NCBI RefSeq assembly: GCF_009762795.1
Contig: NZ_CP046400.1
Span: forward strand, 62,001-126,000
Direction: 5' to 3'
DNA from: Pseudodesulfovibrio cashew
Lineage (GTDB): Bacteria; Desulfobacterota; Desulfovibrionia; Desulfovibrionales; Desulfovibrionaceae
DNA: 64,000 nucleotides
Positions 53,819-63,100 of the stretch are shown here, piece by piece (within the stretch, counting starts at the first letter, position 1; every line of letters begins with the position of its first letter). Below the pieces are notes generated by a model. That model was not told where the DNA came from, did not search any database, and was given only the letters and a program-made list of their open reading frames with translations. Both the position numbers and the translations under genes were made by a program.

Positions 53819-54301
53819 TCAACGGATCAGGGTCAACTTCACCCGACGAGACACGAGCAGATACCATATCCACAGGCCGGAGGCGACAACGCCCGCCGCG
53901 ATCCTGCCTAGCATCATGGCCATCTCGTTGAACATGAGATAAACCATGGAGCGGAGCCAGAGCAGATCAACGATATTCATCAGGTGCATGGCGATCATCG
54001 CCACTATGTAGGCCCGGACAAACAGCCGTCGCTTGGTCAGCAGCAGGAACAGCAGCCCCGCCGAGAGCACTATCTGGCTGACGGCCACCCCGATCTCGAA
54101 ACGAAAGATGGGAAGCACCAGGTCCATGGCGGCGGGGTCCACGTGGCGGATGGTCTCCATCAGACCTGAGATGTCCCAGGCCCGCACCCCGATGGTCAGG
54201 AGCTGACCGGCGGCGAGCAGCAAAAGCCAGCCACCCAGCTTGGGCAAGCCATCCTTGCCGTGGCATAGTACCAATTCATTCTGTGAGCCGCTTTCGCCCA
54301 T
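53819..54301 (-). CDS. DUF2569-like small membrane protein
   Basis: A 160-residue membrane protein. LPKLGGWLLLLAAGQLLT is the start motif of the DUF2569 family, followed by three further helices (VAVSQIVLSAGLLFLLLT and two more). The ATG at 54301 has GGAGGG 4 bp upstream; nine earlier in-frame residues lack one. Convergent with the ankyrin gene, 13 bp between stops. No function is known for the family. Confidence 0.78.
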   Translation of the reverse strand: MGESGSQNELVLCHGKDGLPKLGGWLLLLAAGQLLTIGVRAWDISGLMETIRHVDPAAMDLVLPIFRFEIGVAVSQIVLSAGLLFLLLTKRRLFVRAYIVAMIAMHLMNIVDLLWLRSMVYLMFNEMAMMLGRIAAGVVASGLWIWYLLVSRRVKLTLIR

Positions 54302-54426
54302 GCTCCCTCCTTTCGCAAATTCCGACACAGACTAGCACCCCCTGGAGGTGCGGGCAAGACTGGCCGGAATCGGGACAATTCTTCAGGCGATTGCCGTTCT
54401 TCGGGATTCCATGCTAGGGGGAAGAT

Positions 54427-55446
54427 ATGCCAGTATTCCGATACGCCCTCCTCTGTATTCCTGCGCTCTGCCTTGCGGCGATCTTCGCCTTTGGCGGCTG
54501 CTCTGACGCGCCCAAGGACGAGGTGGTGGTATACGTTTCCGTGGACCGCCAACATGCCGAGCCGGTCCTCGTGGCGTACGAGAAGCAAACCGGCGTGAGG
54601 GTCAAGGCGGTATACGACGTGGAGGCGGCCAAGGTCACGGGCCTGGTAAACCGGCTCATCCAGGAGCGTGAGGCCCCAGTTGCCGACGTCTTCTGGAACG
54701 GCGAGATAGTCCAGACCATGCGGCTCAAGGAACGCGGCGTGCTCGCGTCCTACGACTGTCCCGCGACCCGTTCGCTCTCCAACACCTACCGCGACCCCGA
54801 CGGATACTGGCACGGGGCCGGAGGGCGAGCGCGGGTGATCATCGCCAACACCGACAGGCTCGACAAAGGCAGCATGCCCTCGGGCCTGGAGGATTTCCTC
54901 GCCCCGGGCACCGACCCAAAGACCATGGGCATCGCCATGCCCCTGTTCGGCACCACGGCCACCCACGCCGCCGCGCTCTATGCCATCTGGGGACCGGATA
55001 GGGCCGAAGAATTCTTCTCCCGCCTTCGCGACAAGGGAGTGCTCGTGGTCAACGGCAACTCCGAGGTCCGCGACATGGTGGCCGACGGCCGCATGGCCTG
55101 GGGCCTGACCGACACGGACGACGCATACGGGGCCGTAAAACGGGGCGCTCCCGTCAAGATAATCCTCCCTGACCAAAACGGTCTGGGCACCCTGGTCATA
55201 CCGTATACCGTCGGCCTGATCAAAGGCGGCCCCAACACGGAACAGGGACGCTGGCTCATCGATTACCTCGTAGGGACCAAGGCCGAAGCCATGCTCATCA
55301 GGTCCGGCTTCAGCCAGCTCAGCGCCCACGGCAATCCGACTCCGGGCAGATGGGAGGGCATCAAAACCATGGACGTCACCTTCGAGGACACCCTGCGCCA
55401 GATGAAAACGTCGCACGAAGATCTCAGGCGGATCTTCCTGCAATAA
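54427..55446 (+). CDS. Lipoprotein substrate-binding protein of an iron-type ABC importer
   Basis: A 339-residue binding protein with a lipoprotein signal (lipobox FGGC, Cys25). VVVYVSVDRQHAEPVLVAYEKQTG is the start of the FbpA/Fe(III) family 1 binding-protein fold. The iron-binding Tyr pair typical of FbpA is not secure by eye: a Tyr in IPYTVGLIKGG is a candidate. GGGGG lies 5 bp before the ATG. It precedes the permease by 3 bp. Possible ligands are ferric iron, phosphonate or thiamine-like compounds; iron is the best guess from the fold. Confidence 0.85.
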   Translation: MPVFRYALLCIPALCLAAIFAFGGCSDAPKDEVVVYVSVDRQHAEPVLVAYEKQTGVRVKAVYDVEAAKVTGLVNRLIQEREAPVADVFWNGEIVQTMRLKERGVLASYDCPATRSLSNTYRDPDGYWHGAGGRARVIIANTDRLDKGSMPSGLEDFLAPGTDPKTMGIAMPLFGTTATHAAALYAIWGPDRAEEFFSRLRDKGVLVVNGNSEVRDMVADGRMAWGLTDTDDAYGAVKRGAPVKIILPDQNGLGTLVIPYTVGLIKGGPNTEQGRWLIDYLVGTKAEAMLIRSGFSQLSAHGNPTPGRWEGIKTMDVTFEDTLRQMKTSHEDLRRIFLQ

Positions 55447-55449
55447 CGG

Positions 55450-57000
55450 ATGGACGCCATGGGGTACGCATCACCAACAGCCACCAGGATAACGCGCGCT
55501 GGCGCAGCCTGCTTCCTGCTCCTGGTCCTCGCCCCGATGTTCGCCTCGGCCCTCGACGGCGATTCCCTGATCGAGACACTTAGACTGTCGCTGCCCACGG
55601 GCCGCAAGGGAGCCCTGCTCCTGAACAGCCTCTCCCTGGCCGCGCTCACCGCCGCCCTGACCACGCTTCTGGGCGCGCTCACCGGCATCGCCATGCTCAC
55701 GCCGGGCAGGCTCCCGACACGTCTCAAGCTCCTCTTCCCGGCCCTGTTTCTGGTCCCGCCACACATCCATTCCCTGGCCTGGTCCCGCCTCTTCCACTGG
55801 ACAGCCTCCCTTTTCGGCCTACCCCTGGCAAACGGCCTGCCCGCCGCAGCATGGGTCCAGACCATGCATCTGCTGCCGCTCGGCGCGGGCCTGGCGGCCC
55901 TGGCCCTGGCCCATCTCGACCGCGCCGGCATTGAGACGGGCCTGACCATGGCCGAACCCGGAGCGGTCTGGCGCTCCATAGTCCTGCCCCAGGCCACGCC
56001 CATGCTGCTGGCCGGAGTCGGCCTCGCCTTTGTCCTCTCTCTGGTGGACTACGGCATCCCGTCCCTGTTCCAGGTAAATACTTACGCAATGGAGATATTC
56101 GCCGAATTCAGCGCCAGCGGACAGGCAGCCCGCCCTCTGGCGCTCTCGCTGGCCCTGCTCGTGCCGTCGGGAGCGGTCCTGGCCGCCACCCACCGGGGGC
56201 TGCGCAAGGTCCTGCTCGCCCCATCCCGAAAGACGGAGGGAGCGTTTCTTCCCCCTTGGCCGGTAGCGTGGCGACCGCTCCGCCTCCTGGGCTCGGCCAT
56301 CGCCCTTGTCCAAGCCGCCGTCCCCCTGACGGTGCTGGTCCTGGGGCTGTCAAAGGGGACGACGGGTGGCTCCACCGTGCTCGGCTCATTGGGCGAGCTG
56401 GTTTACTCCCTGGCCGTGTCCGCAGCCGCCGCACTCCTGGCCCTGCTCCCGGCCCTCGGCTACGCCCGCGTCATGCAACGAGGCGGCAGCCTCCGCTGGC
56501 TTCTGCCCCTGGTGGCGCTGGCCATCCCCGCTCCGTTGACGGGAGCCGGGCTCATTGCCCTGTTTCGCGGCACCCCGCTCATGGGGAGCGACCTGCTCCC
56601 GGCCCTTGCCTCGGCCTGCCGATTCATGCCCGCCGCCGCTCTGATCCTGGCCGCCGCCCTGTCGCACCTTCCCGAGGACCGGTTGGAGGCGGGCCTGGTC
56701 TTCGCGGGAAACGAAAGCCGCTTTGCCCGGAAGATCTTTCTTCCCCTGCTGGCTCCGGGCCTGGCCGCCGCTCTACTCCTGGTCTTCGCCCTGGCCCTGG
56801 GCGAACTGGGCGCGACCCTGATGGTCTGTCCGCCGGGCCGGGGCACGGTGACCATGAAGATCTACAACTACCTGCATGCCGGGACATTCGACGCCGTGGC
56901 CGGACTCTGCCTGGCCACCCTCGGGCTGGTGCTGGGAGGAATGCTCTTCGCCCAGCGGATGGCCTTTGGGGACAAAATCGGGAGGAGGCCTTCATGCTGA
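55450..57000 (+). CDS. Fused two-domain ABC permease, FbpB type
   Basis: A 516-residue permease with 12 helices in two homologous halves, each with an EAA loop (GLTMAEPGAVWRSIVLPQATPM in the first, AGLVFAGNESRFARKIFLPLLAP in the second, each partly quoted). The fused design is typical of FbpB/ThiP-type importers, not of PotB/PotC pairs. The stop overlaps the ATPase start by 7 bp. Confidence 0.9.
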   Translation: MDAMGYASPTATRITRAGAACFLLLVLAPMFASALDGDSLIETLRLSLPTGRKGALLLNSLSLAALTAALTTLLGALTGIAMLTPGRLPTRLKLLFPALFLVPPHIHSLAWSRLFHWTASLFGLPLANGLPAAAWVQTMHLLPLGAGLAALALAHLDRAGIETGLTMAEPGAVWRSIVLPQATPMLLAGVGLAFVLSLVDYGIPSLFQVNTYAMEIFAEFSASGQAARPLALSLALLVPSGAVLAATHRGLRKVLLAPSRKTEGAFLPPWPVAWRPLRLLGSAIALVQAAVPLTVLVLGLSKGTTGGSTVLGSLGELVYSLAVSAAAALLALLPALGYARVMQRGGSLRWLLPLVALAIPAPLTGAGLIALFRGTPLMGSDLLPALASACRFMPAAALILAAALSHLPEDRLEAGLVFAGNESRFARKIFLPLLAPGLAAALLLVFALALGELGATLMVCPPGRGTVTMKIYNYLHAGTFDAVAGLCLATLGLVLGGMLFAQRMAFGDKIGRRPSC

Positions 57001-57632
57001 ACCTGACGGACGTAAGCAAACGCTTCGGCGCCACCGCCGCAGTGGAAGGCGTCTCCCTGAATATTCCCCCGGGAGAGCGCCGGATCCTGTTCGGTCCGTC
57101 CGGCTGCGGCAAGACCACCCTGCTGCGGATCATAGCCGGGTTGGAATCCCCGGACCAAGGCAGCGTCTTTCTTGGCGAAAGGGACGCCGCCGGTCTTCCA
57201 CCATGGAAACGGAACATCGGTTTCGTGTTTCAGGAATCGGCCCTGTGGCCGCACATGACAGTGGAGGAAAACATCGCTTTCGGTCTTGAGAACCAAAGGC
57301 AACCGGACTTGGACCTGCTGACAGCCTTGGGCGTGAACGACATGCTCGACCTCTGCCCCGGCACTCTGTCAGGAGGACAGGCACGGCGGGTGGCTCTGGC
57401 CCGCGCCCTGGCGGTCCGGCCCAAACTGCTGCTCCTGGACGAACCCTTCACCAACCTGGACCGAGAGGCCGCACTCGCGCTGCTCGGCGTCACCCGCGCC
57501 TTTGCCCATGAAATCGGGGCCACCGTTCTCTGCGTCACCCACGACCGGGAAGAGGCCGCCCTATGGGATGCGCCGGTTCTGATCATGCGGCAGGGCAGGC
57601 TTGAAGACTCTCCTATAGATCAATCAGCCTGA
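56994..57632 (+). CDS. ABC ATPase, short form
   Basis: A 212-residue ATPase: Walker [10 protein letters not shown], signature LSGGQARRVALARAL, Walker B LLLLDEPFTNLD, switch His in VTHDREEAA. It has no C-terminal regulatory domain. GGAGG lies 6 bp before the ATG. Its last 20 bp overlap the last 20 bp of the convergent WD40-like gene. Confidence 0.92.
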   Translation: MLNLTDVSKRFGATAAVEGVSLNIPPGERRILFGPSGCGKTTLLRIIAGLESPDQGSVFLGERDAAGLPPWKRNIGFVFQESALWPHMTVEENIAFGLENQRQPDLDLLTALGVNDMLDLCPGTLSGGQARRVALARALAVRPKLLLLDEPFTNLDREAALALLGVTRAFAHEIGATVLCVTHDREEAALWDAPVLIMRQGRLEDSPIDQSA

Positions 57633-58953
57633 ACGTCGCCTGGATGATGTAGTCCAATGGCGAACCAGCCGTGCGGAAGACAACCTCGCCGGTATACACT
57701 GCATTGCCGGTGGCGGCATCCAGCACCCGGACACGGTTGTCAAAAGAGACCGCGACCAGCTTTCCGTCCGGGCTGACGCACGCGCTGCGCAGCTTGTTGC
57801 CGAACTCGTTCAGTGCCACCACCCGCTCGCTGCCGCCCTTGACCGGATGGAAGATCAGCGAGCGGTTCCACTCGTCTCCGTAGGTGGGAGTGTCGTAGGC
57901 CAGCCAGGAGCCGTCCGGGGCGACCACCACATTGCTCGCCCCGGTCCAGTTGTCACCGGAGCGGCGGACGAGCGCCGTGCCCGACTTGGGCTTGAATTTA
58001 TTCTTACCCCAGAGCAGCACCGACCCCTTCCGGGTCACGGCTGCCAGGATTCGGTAACCGCCGATGTCCAGGGATGTGGCCTTGACTTCCGTCCCGATTG
58101 CGATGGGATTGGGCTTGTGCGCGCCGTACTTCCCCGAGGCGTTCCAGACGCGAACCATGTTGTCCGTGGCGTCAAAAACCACCAAGTATTTCCCGTTGGG
58201 CGTGAAGCCGAGAAAGGAAGCCACCTCCTGAAGCCGGTCATTGGACTTGGGTTTCCAGGAAAGCGCCTTGAGCTTCTCCCGCGTTATGCCCTGGCCTTTC
58301 AGCCGCCACAATTCGATGATGCCCCGGGAGCCATCCCGATAGCCGCAGGCCATCATCCCCTTGTCTCCCCATGCCACGGACTGGAAGCCGCCTGCGGGAT
58401 GGGTGGAGGGGAACACGGTCAGGAATTGCCCGCCGGTCAGGTCCAGGATGCCCATGTCGCCCATGTCGGTGCCCACGGCCAGCCGCCCGCCGTCCGGGGA
58501 AAAGGCGAGCCCCTCGACCCGATTCAGGTAAAGCAGCATCTCCTCCCGTTCCGCAAGGGCGGGCTCCACAACCACGAACCAATAGGCCGCGCCGAGCCCC
58601 AAAACCACGATCAGCACGGCGATGCGGAGAAACCATTTTCGTCCCTTGGATTTGCCGCCGCCCGAGCGTTTCTTTCCGGCTCCGTCCGCGTCGAGGGGCG
58701 GCGGTGGCGGTGGCGATTGCGGTTCGGGCTCCGGTTCCTGGGGAGGTTCAGCAGCAGGTTCAGGCTCGACCGCTTGCTCAGGCTCTGGAACAGGTTCCGG
58801 CTCTGACGCAGGGGGCGAAGGGGCCGGAGCTTCCGGCTCCGGCTCCGGCGGTGGCGGCGCTACAGCCTCAACGGGAGCCCCGCAGGACGCGCAAAACTTG
58901 TCGCCGGGCTCCAGAGCAGAGCCACACCGGGAACAGAATTTATCAGCCGCCAT
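57613..58953 (-). CDS. Zinc-ribbon, membrane-anchored WD40-like protein
   Basis: A 446-residue protein. The N-terminus is a zinc ribbon (KFCSRCGSALEPGDKFCASCG), followed by a Pro/Glu-rich linker of about 75 residues, a basic patch, one TM helix (about 125-145) and a C-terminal repeat domain with WD40-like strands (GLAFSPDGGRLAVGT; KLVAVSFDNRVRVLDA). The zinc ribbon would face the cytoplasm and the propeller the periplasm. The ATG at 58953 follows GGAGG by 6 bp. It is 20 bp downstream of another zinc-ribbon gene and of a giant membrane protein gene on the same strand. Function unknown. Confidence 0.82.
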   Translation of the reverse strand: MAADKFCSRCGSALEPGDKFCASCGAPVEAVAPPPPEPEPEAPAPSPPASEPEPVPEPEQAVEPEPAAEPPQEPEPEPQSPPPPPPLDADGAGKKRSGGGKSKGRKWFLRIAVLIVVLGLGAAYWFVVVEPALAEREEMLLYLNRVEGLAFSPDGGRLAVGTDMGDMGILDLTGGQFLTVFPSTHPAGGFQSVAWGDKGMMACGYRDGSRGIIELWRLKGQGITREKLKALSWKPKSNDRLQEVASFLGFTPNGKYLVVFDATDNMVRVWNASGKYGAHKPNPIAIGTEVKATSLDIGGYRILAAVTRKGSVLLWGKNKFKPKSGTALVRRSGDNWTGASNVVVAPDGSWLAYDTPTYGDEWNRSLIFHPVKGGSERVVALNEFGNKLRSACVSPDGKLVAVSFDNRVRVLDAATGNAVYTGEVVFRTAGSPLDYIIQATFRLIDL

Positions 58954-58973
58954 ATCCGCCTCCTTGCAACAGA

Positions 58974-60095
58974 TCAGCCTTGCTTTGCTCCGCACCGGGA
59001 GCAAAAAGCGGCGTCCGGCTTGAGCGCCGCGCCGCAGGAAATACACTTGCCCTGCTTGTGGGCCTCTTCCACCTGATGGCCGCAAGAGGAGCAGAAGGCC
59101 GCCCCCGGTTTGAGCTCTGCGCCACAGGACACGCAGCGGGAGCCCGAAGCCTCGCCCGAACCGGCTCGCCTGCCGGGCGCGTCCGACACCTGCCGCTTCA
59201 TCCAGTCCGCGAGTTCGCCGCCGGAGCATGAGGCCAGAGTGATCTCGACGTCTCCACCGCCGCGCTCCTCGAAGCCCAGAGTCCACAGGTATCTGCCAGC
59301 CCCCGTCAGAGCCACAGAATAGTTGACCTCCGCCTTGTCCCGTCCGAAGCGGGTCAGCACGCAGGCTGCTGCAGGCAGCACAGGCTGAAGGGAGGCGCCC
59401 ATGAAAAGCATCTCGCCCGAGGGTAGCCACCCTCCCGACGAGGGTCGCAACAGCCCGAGCCGTTCCAATTCCCGCGCGCCTCGTTCGGCAGCGTCCGCAG
59501 CCAGGAGGCCATTGGGGGCGAGGAAGTTCAGCAGGGTCACCATCCACCGCCCGTCACCCGCTTCCAGGCCCACGGCCAGGTTGTGATCCAGCTCCTCCAG
59601 GCTCAGGGTCAGGTCCATGCCCGGAGCCCGGTGCAGCAGGGAAACGCAAAGCTGGGCGCGCAGGTGGTCCAGGCACGCGGCCCAAGCGGCCAGCCCGGCC
59701 GGACTCAGCGACGCACGATAGTCCACGCCCTCGGGTCCGCTTCCGGCCCAGAGCATTCCCGCCAGATCCCCGGTCACGGCTTCGGAGTCATACCCAGCCG
59801 TGAGCCGGACTCCCTGGTCCACCCCATCCACGCGCACCAGCGGCGAGCGGGGATCATTCCCCCGGTAATAGAGCCGGGGCAGGACGCCCTCCGGAGTTCC
59901 CTCCAGCAACCGGACCTCCAGCAGGGGGTCGGCCAGGATTTCGAATGCCTCACGCCATATGCCCCCGGGAGCCGCCACGGGCTCGGCCCGCTCCGAGGCA
60001 AAGGGATGAAGCGGGCTGTGCGGGGCCGTGACCATGCTCAGGGCGTCAAAAACCGCCCGCACCTGGCCCGAAGTCAATTCAAGCGTTTCCAACAT
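58974..60095 (-). CDS. Protein with two C-terminal zinc ribbons, function unknown
   Basis: A 373-residue protein without membrane segments. The first ~310 residues form a mixed domain I cannot assign (YYRGNDPRSPLVRVDGVDQG; GDGRWMVTLLNFLAPNGLL; RYLWTLGFEERGGGDVEI). Two zinc ribbons end it: RCVSCGAELKPGAAFCSSCG and KCISCGAALKPDAAFCSRCG, both of the same type as the ribbon in the next gene. GGGGAGAG lies 6 bp before the ATG at 60095. It sits between the giant membrane protein gene (15 bp after its stop) and the WD40-like gene, so the three are one operon. Confidence 0.8.
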   Translation of the reverse strand: MLETLELTSGQVRAVFDALSMVTAPHSPLHPFASERAEPVAAPGGIWREAFEILADPLLEVRLLEGTPEGVLPRLYYRGNDPRSPLVRVDGVDQGVRLTAGYDSEAVTGDLAGMLWAGSGPEGVDYRASLSPAGLAAWAACLDHLRAQLCVSLLHRAPGMDLTLSLEELDHNLAVGLEAGDGRWMVTLLNFLAPNGLLAADAAERGARELERLGLLRPSSGGWLPSGEMLFMGASLQPVLPAAACVLTRFGRDKAEVNYSVALTGAGRYLWTLGFEERGGGDVEITLASCSGGELADWMKRQVSDAPGRRAGSGEASGSRCVSCGAELKPGAAFCSSCGHQVEEAHKQGKCISCGAALKPDAAFCSRCGAKQG

Positions 60096-60109
60096 GAGTC
60101 TCTCCCCGG

Positions 60110-63100
60110 CTACTTGCCTGGTTTGGTGCCGCCCGGCACAAAGGTCCCGCCGTCCGCCCTGCCGCCGCCGCTGCCCGCGCCGGTCTCTGCGGCCTGCATG
60201 GGCGAACGCTGCAACCCGCCTTCGTTCATGACCTGATACCAACGCTCATAGTCGTGCGGACGCAAGTCGCCGTTCTTGATCTTGACGTCGATCTCGCCCT
60301 GGAACTTCACCCAGGAGTGAGGATCGGTGCCACCCCCGGCCAGCCGCCAGGCATCCCGTATCTCCTGATCAGTACTCTTGAGCCAGGGATACTTGGCCGA
60401 GTTGTCGTCGATGAACTGCTTGACCTCGGCCGACGGGGTGATGCCCGGGTCTACCACGGGCTCGCGGGGGCCGCCCTGGGCCGCGTCCTGCGCCTTCCAT
60501 TCCTTCTGTGAGAACGGAATGTCACGGTCAGGGTCCAGTCCCGGGTCCTGACCATTCCGCAACTTGTCCGCAGCGGCTTCCGCGCGCTGAGTCCTGGCGT
60601 CTCCGGCCACATCGTCGCGGATGGAATCGACCAGGTCCCGCTCGCCGGGCGTGTCGCCAAGCCGCTCGGGCGGGCTGCCCGAGGATGCATCGGGATCGCC
60701 GCTGACGTGCCAATTCTCCGGTTCCTCCCAGGCCTGGCTCCGCCTGAGTCCGGTGGCTTCGTCGATTTCCGACCAGGGATCGCTGCCTTCGCCGGTCTTT
60801 GCCGTGCCGGACGAAGCCTGAGCATCCGCCTCGGGGCGGTTGAGCCCTTCGAAATCAGCCCCGCCCTCGTCCGTCCGGGCTCCTCCGCCACCTTCGCCGA
60901 AGAGGTCGCGCGTAGAGACGATGTTCGGATCGCCCTCGCCGGGAGCGTCAGCAGGGCGCACCGAGTCGTCCTGCAACCGCGAGGGCTCGGGCTCGCCGGA
61001 GCGCACTATTCCACCGTCGGCGTCGCCGCTCCTTGCGCCGCCTGTTGTGGTCCCGTCCCCGTCAAACAGATCACGCGTGGAGACAATGTTCGGATCATCG
61101 GCGGAAGGCGCGTCAGCCGGACGCACCGAGTCGTCCTGGAATCTGCCCGTATCGGGTTCACCGCCATGAGTCGGACCCGCCCCGGAGTCGTTGAACACCT
61201 GGTCGTAGGTGAAGATGTTGTCGCCGTCCTGATCCGGCGCGTCCGCAGGGCGCACCGAGTCGTCCTGCAACCGCGAAGGCTCGGGCTCGCCGGAGCGCAC
61301 CATTCCACCGTCGGCGTCGCCGCTCCTTGCACCGCCTGCTGTGGCCCCGTCCCCGTCAAACAGATCACGCGTGGAGACAATGTTCGGATCATCGGCGGAA
61401 GGCGCGTCAGCCGGACGCACTGAGTCGTTGTCGAGGCGTGAAGGATCAGAGTCGCCGGAACGCATGGCTCCCGCGCTCCCTTCGTCCGTTCCGCCGGTTC
61501 GGGACATGCCCGCAGAAGCGTCCGTATCAGGAGCCGCGCCCCGAGTGCCCATGGGTACATCGCCATCCGCGGTGCGGACCTGAGGGCCCTTGGACGGAGT
61601 AGAATAGGAGGTGCCCACGCCGTCGCCCGCATCAGCGGGCTTCACGCCCGAAGGCTGGTCAAAGCCGCGTGGGGGCGGGCTGGCCGGGGGAGCCTGGACG
61701 TCCACGTCGCCCATGCGCACCCGATTACCTGCGGAGGGCGAGGCATAGTGCGACTTGGGACCGCTGATGGGATCATTGGAGCCTATACCGTGGGAGCCCT
61801 GAGCCAGCGTAGGATCGTTGCCGGCCTGGATATGCGGCAGCTTGCGGTCGCCCAGCCAGCGATCCAGCCGCGTGCCCGCCGCGCCCAGTCCTCCGGCAAA
61901 ACCACCGATGGCGAAGGCCTGCTTGACCTCCTCCTTGGTCCCGCCCGTTACCAGGGTCTGAACCGCGTTGGTCGTGCCGCCGGACAACGTGTTGAGGAGG
62001 ATATTCTCCGGAGCCAGGCCGCCGATCTTCTTATCCACCAATCCGCCTATGGCGTTGACAGCCGCATGGGTTGCCGCGCCCTTGAGTCCCTTGTCCCAGT
62101 TCTGGGCCGCTCCGAAAACGGCATTGGCAACTATCCCCCCGGAGGGGTCGATGCGCGAGGCCGCCACCTGCCCGACCTGGGCCGCTGTCTGGAAACCGAA
62201 CTGCGCGATGGCAAGGTCCACTTCCCTATTCATGTGATGGGCCGCTTCGGCGTCGTGTTTGGCGGTATCGATATTGCCGAGGGCATGGGTCAACCGCCTG
62301 AGATCCCGCATATCGTCGTCGGTGAGGTCATCCGGGTTGACCCCGGTGGCATCCGCACCGATGCGGTCAAGGATACGCTGGGCCGCAGCCTGCTGTTCCG
62401 GGGTGAACGTATGGATGTGCTCGTCTATCCAGTCACGCCGGTGATAAATTTCGTTGAGCTTGTCGTTGCCGTAGTCCCCGGGTTTGCGATCCGGGGCCAC
62501 CCAGGCCTGACGGTCGGCATCCCATGTGTAGCCCTGAGCCTGGAGGTCGGCCTCGCGCTCGGCCCGCTGCCGATCCTTGTCCTTTTCCACGTCGCGCCAG
62601 AACTGATCGCGCTCCCGGTCCCGATCGCGCAACTGCTGCTTGCGTTCGTCGATCCATTTCTGGGCCTCGGACGGGTCCATCCACTCGCCGTCGTACCATA
62701 CCTGGCCTGGCTTGCCGCCCTCGTAGGTGCCGTCCTGGACAATGAGGGGTTCCCCGTCCGCGTCATAGATGACAGGGCCGGGCGACACGCCGCCCGCACC
62801 CGAAGAAGCCGGGCCTCCCGGATACGCCCCGTTCGCCAGCGCCTGGCTCAGGGCCGTATAGAACGATGGGCCAAGCATGGCCCCCAGCCCGGGAATAAGA
62901 GTATTGGCGAACCCCTGAAAACCTCCGTCCGAAAGAAGCCACAAAAGAAAATGTTCCAGCAGCGGCGGCGACTGGCCGGGCCTGAGAGCCTCCTTCCAAC
63001 CACCGTCGTCTGCCCAGCCGTTCAAGGCGGCCAGAGCCATTGCCGAGGAGACCAGGCCGAACAGCAGAGAGGCCGGAACCGACGGCGAAGGGCCCGAAGT

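Noticed and set aside
60952..61427. CRISPR-like array because of spaced repeats
   Set aside because: The repeats are long, in-frame and coding, with no cas genes.
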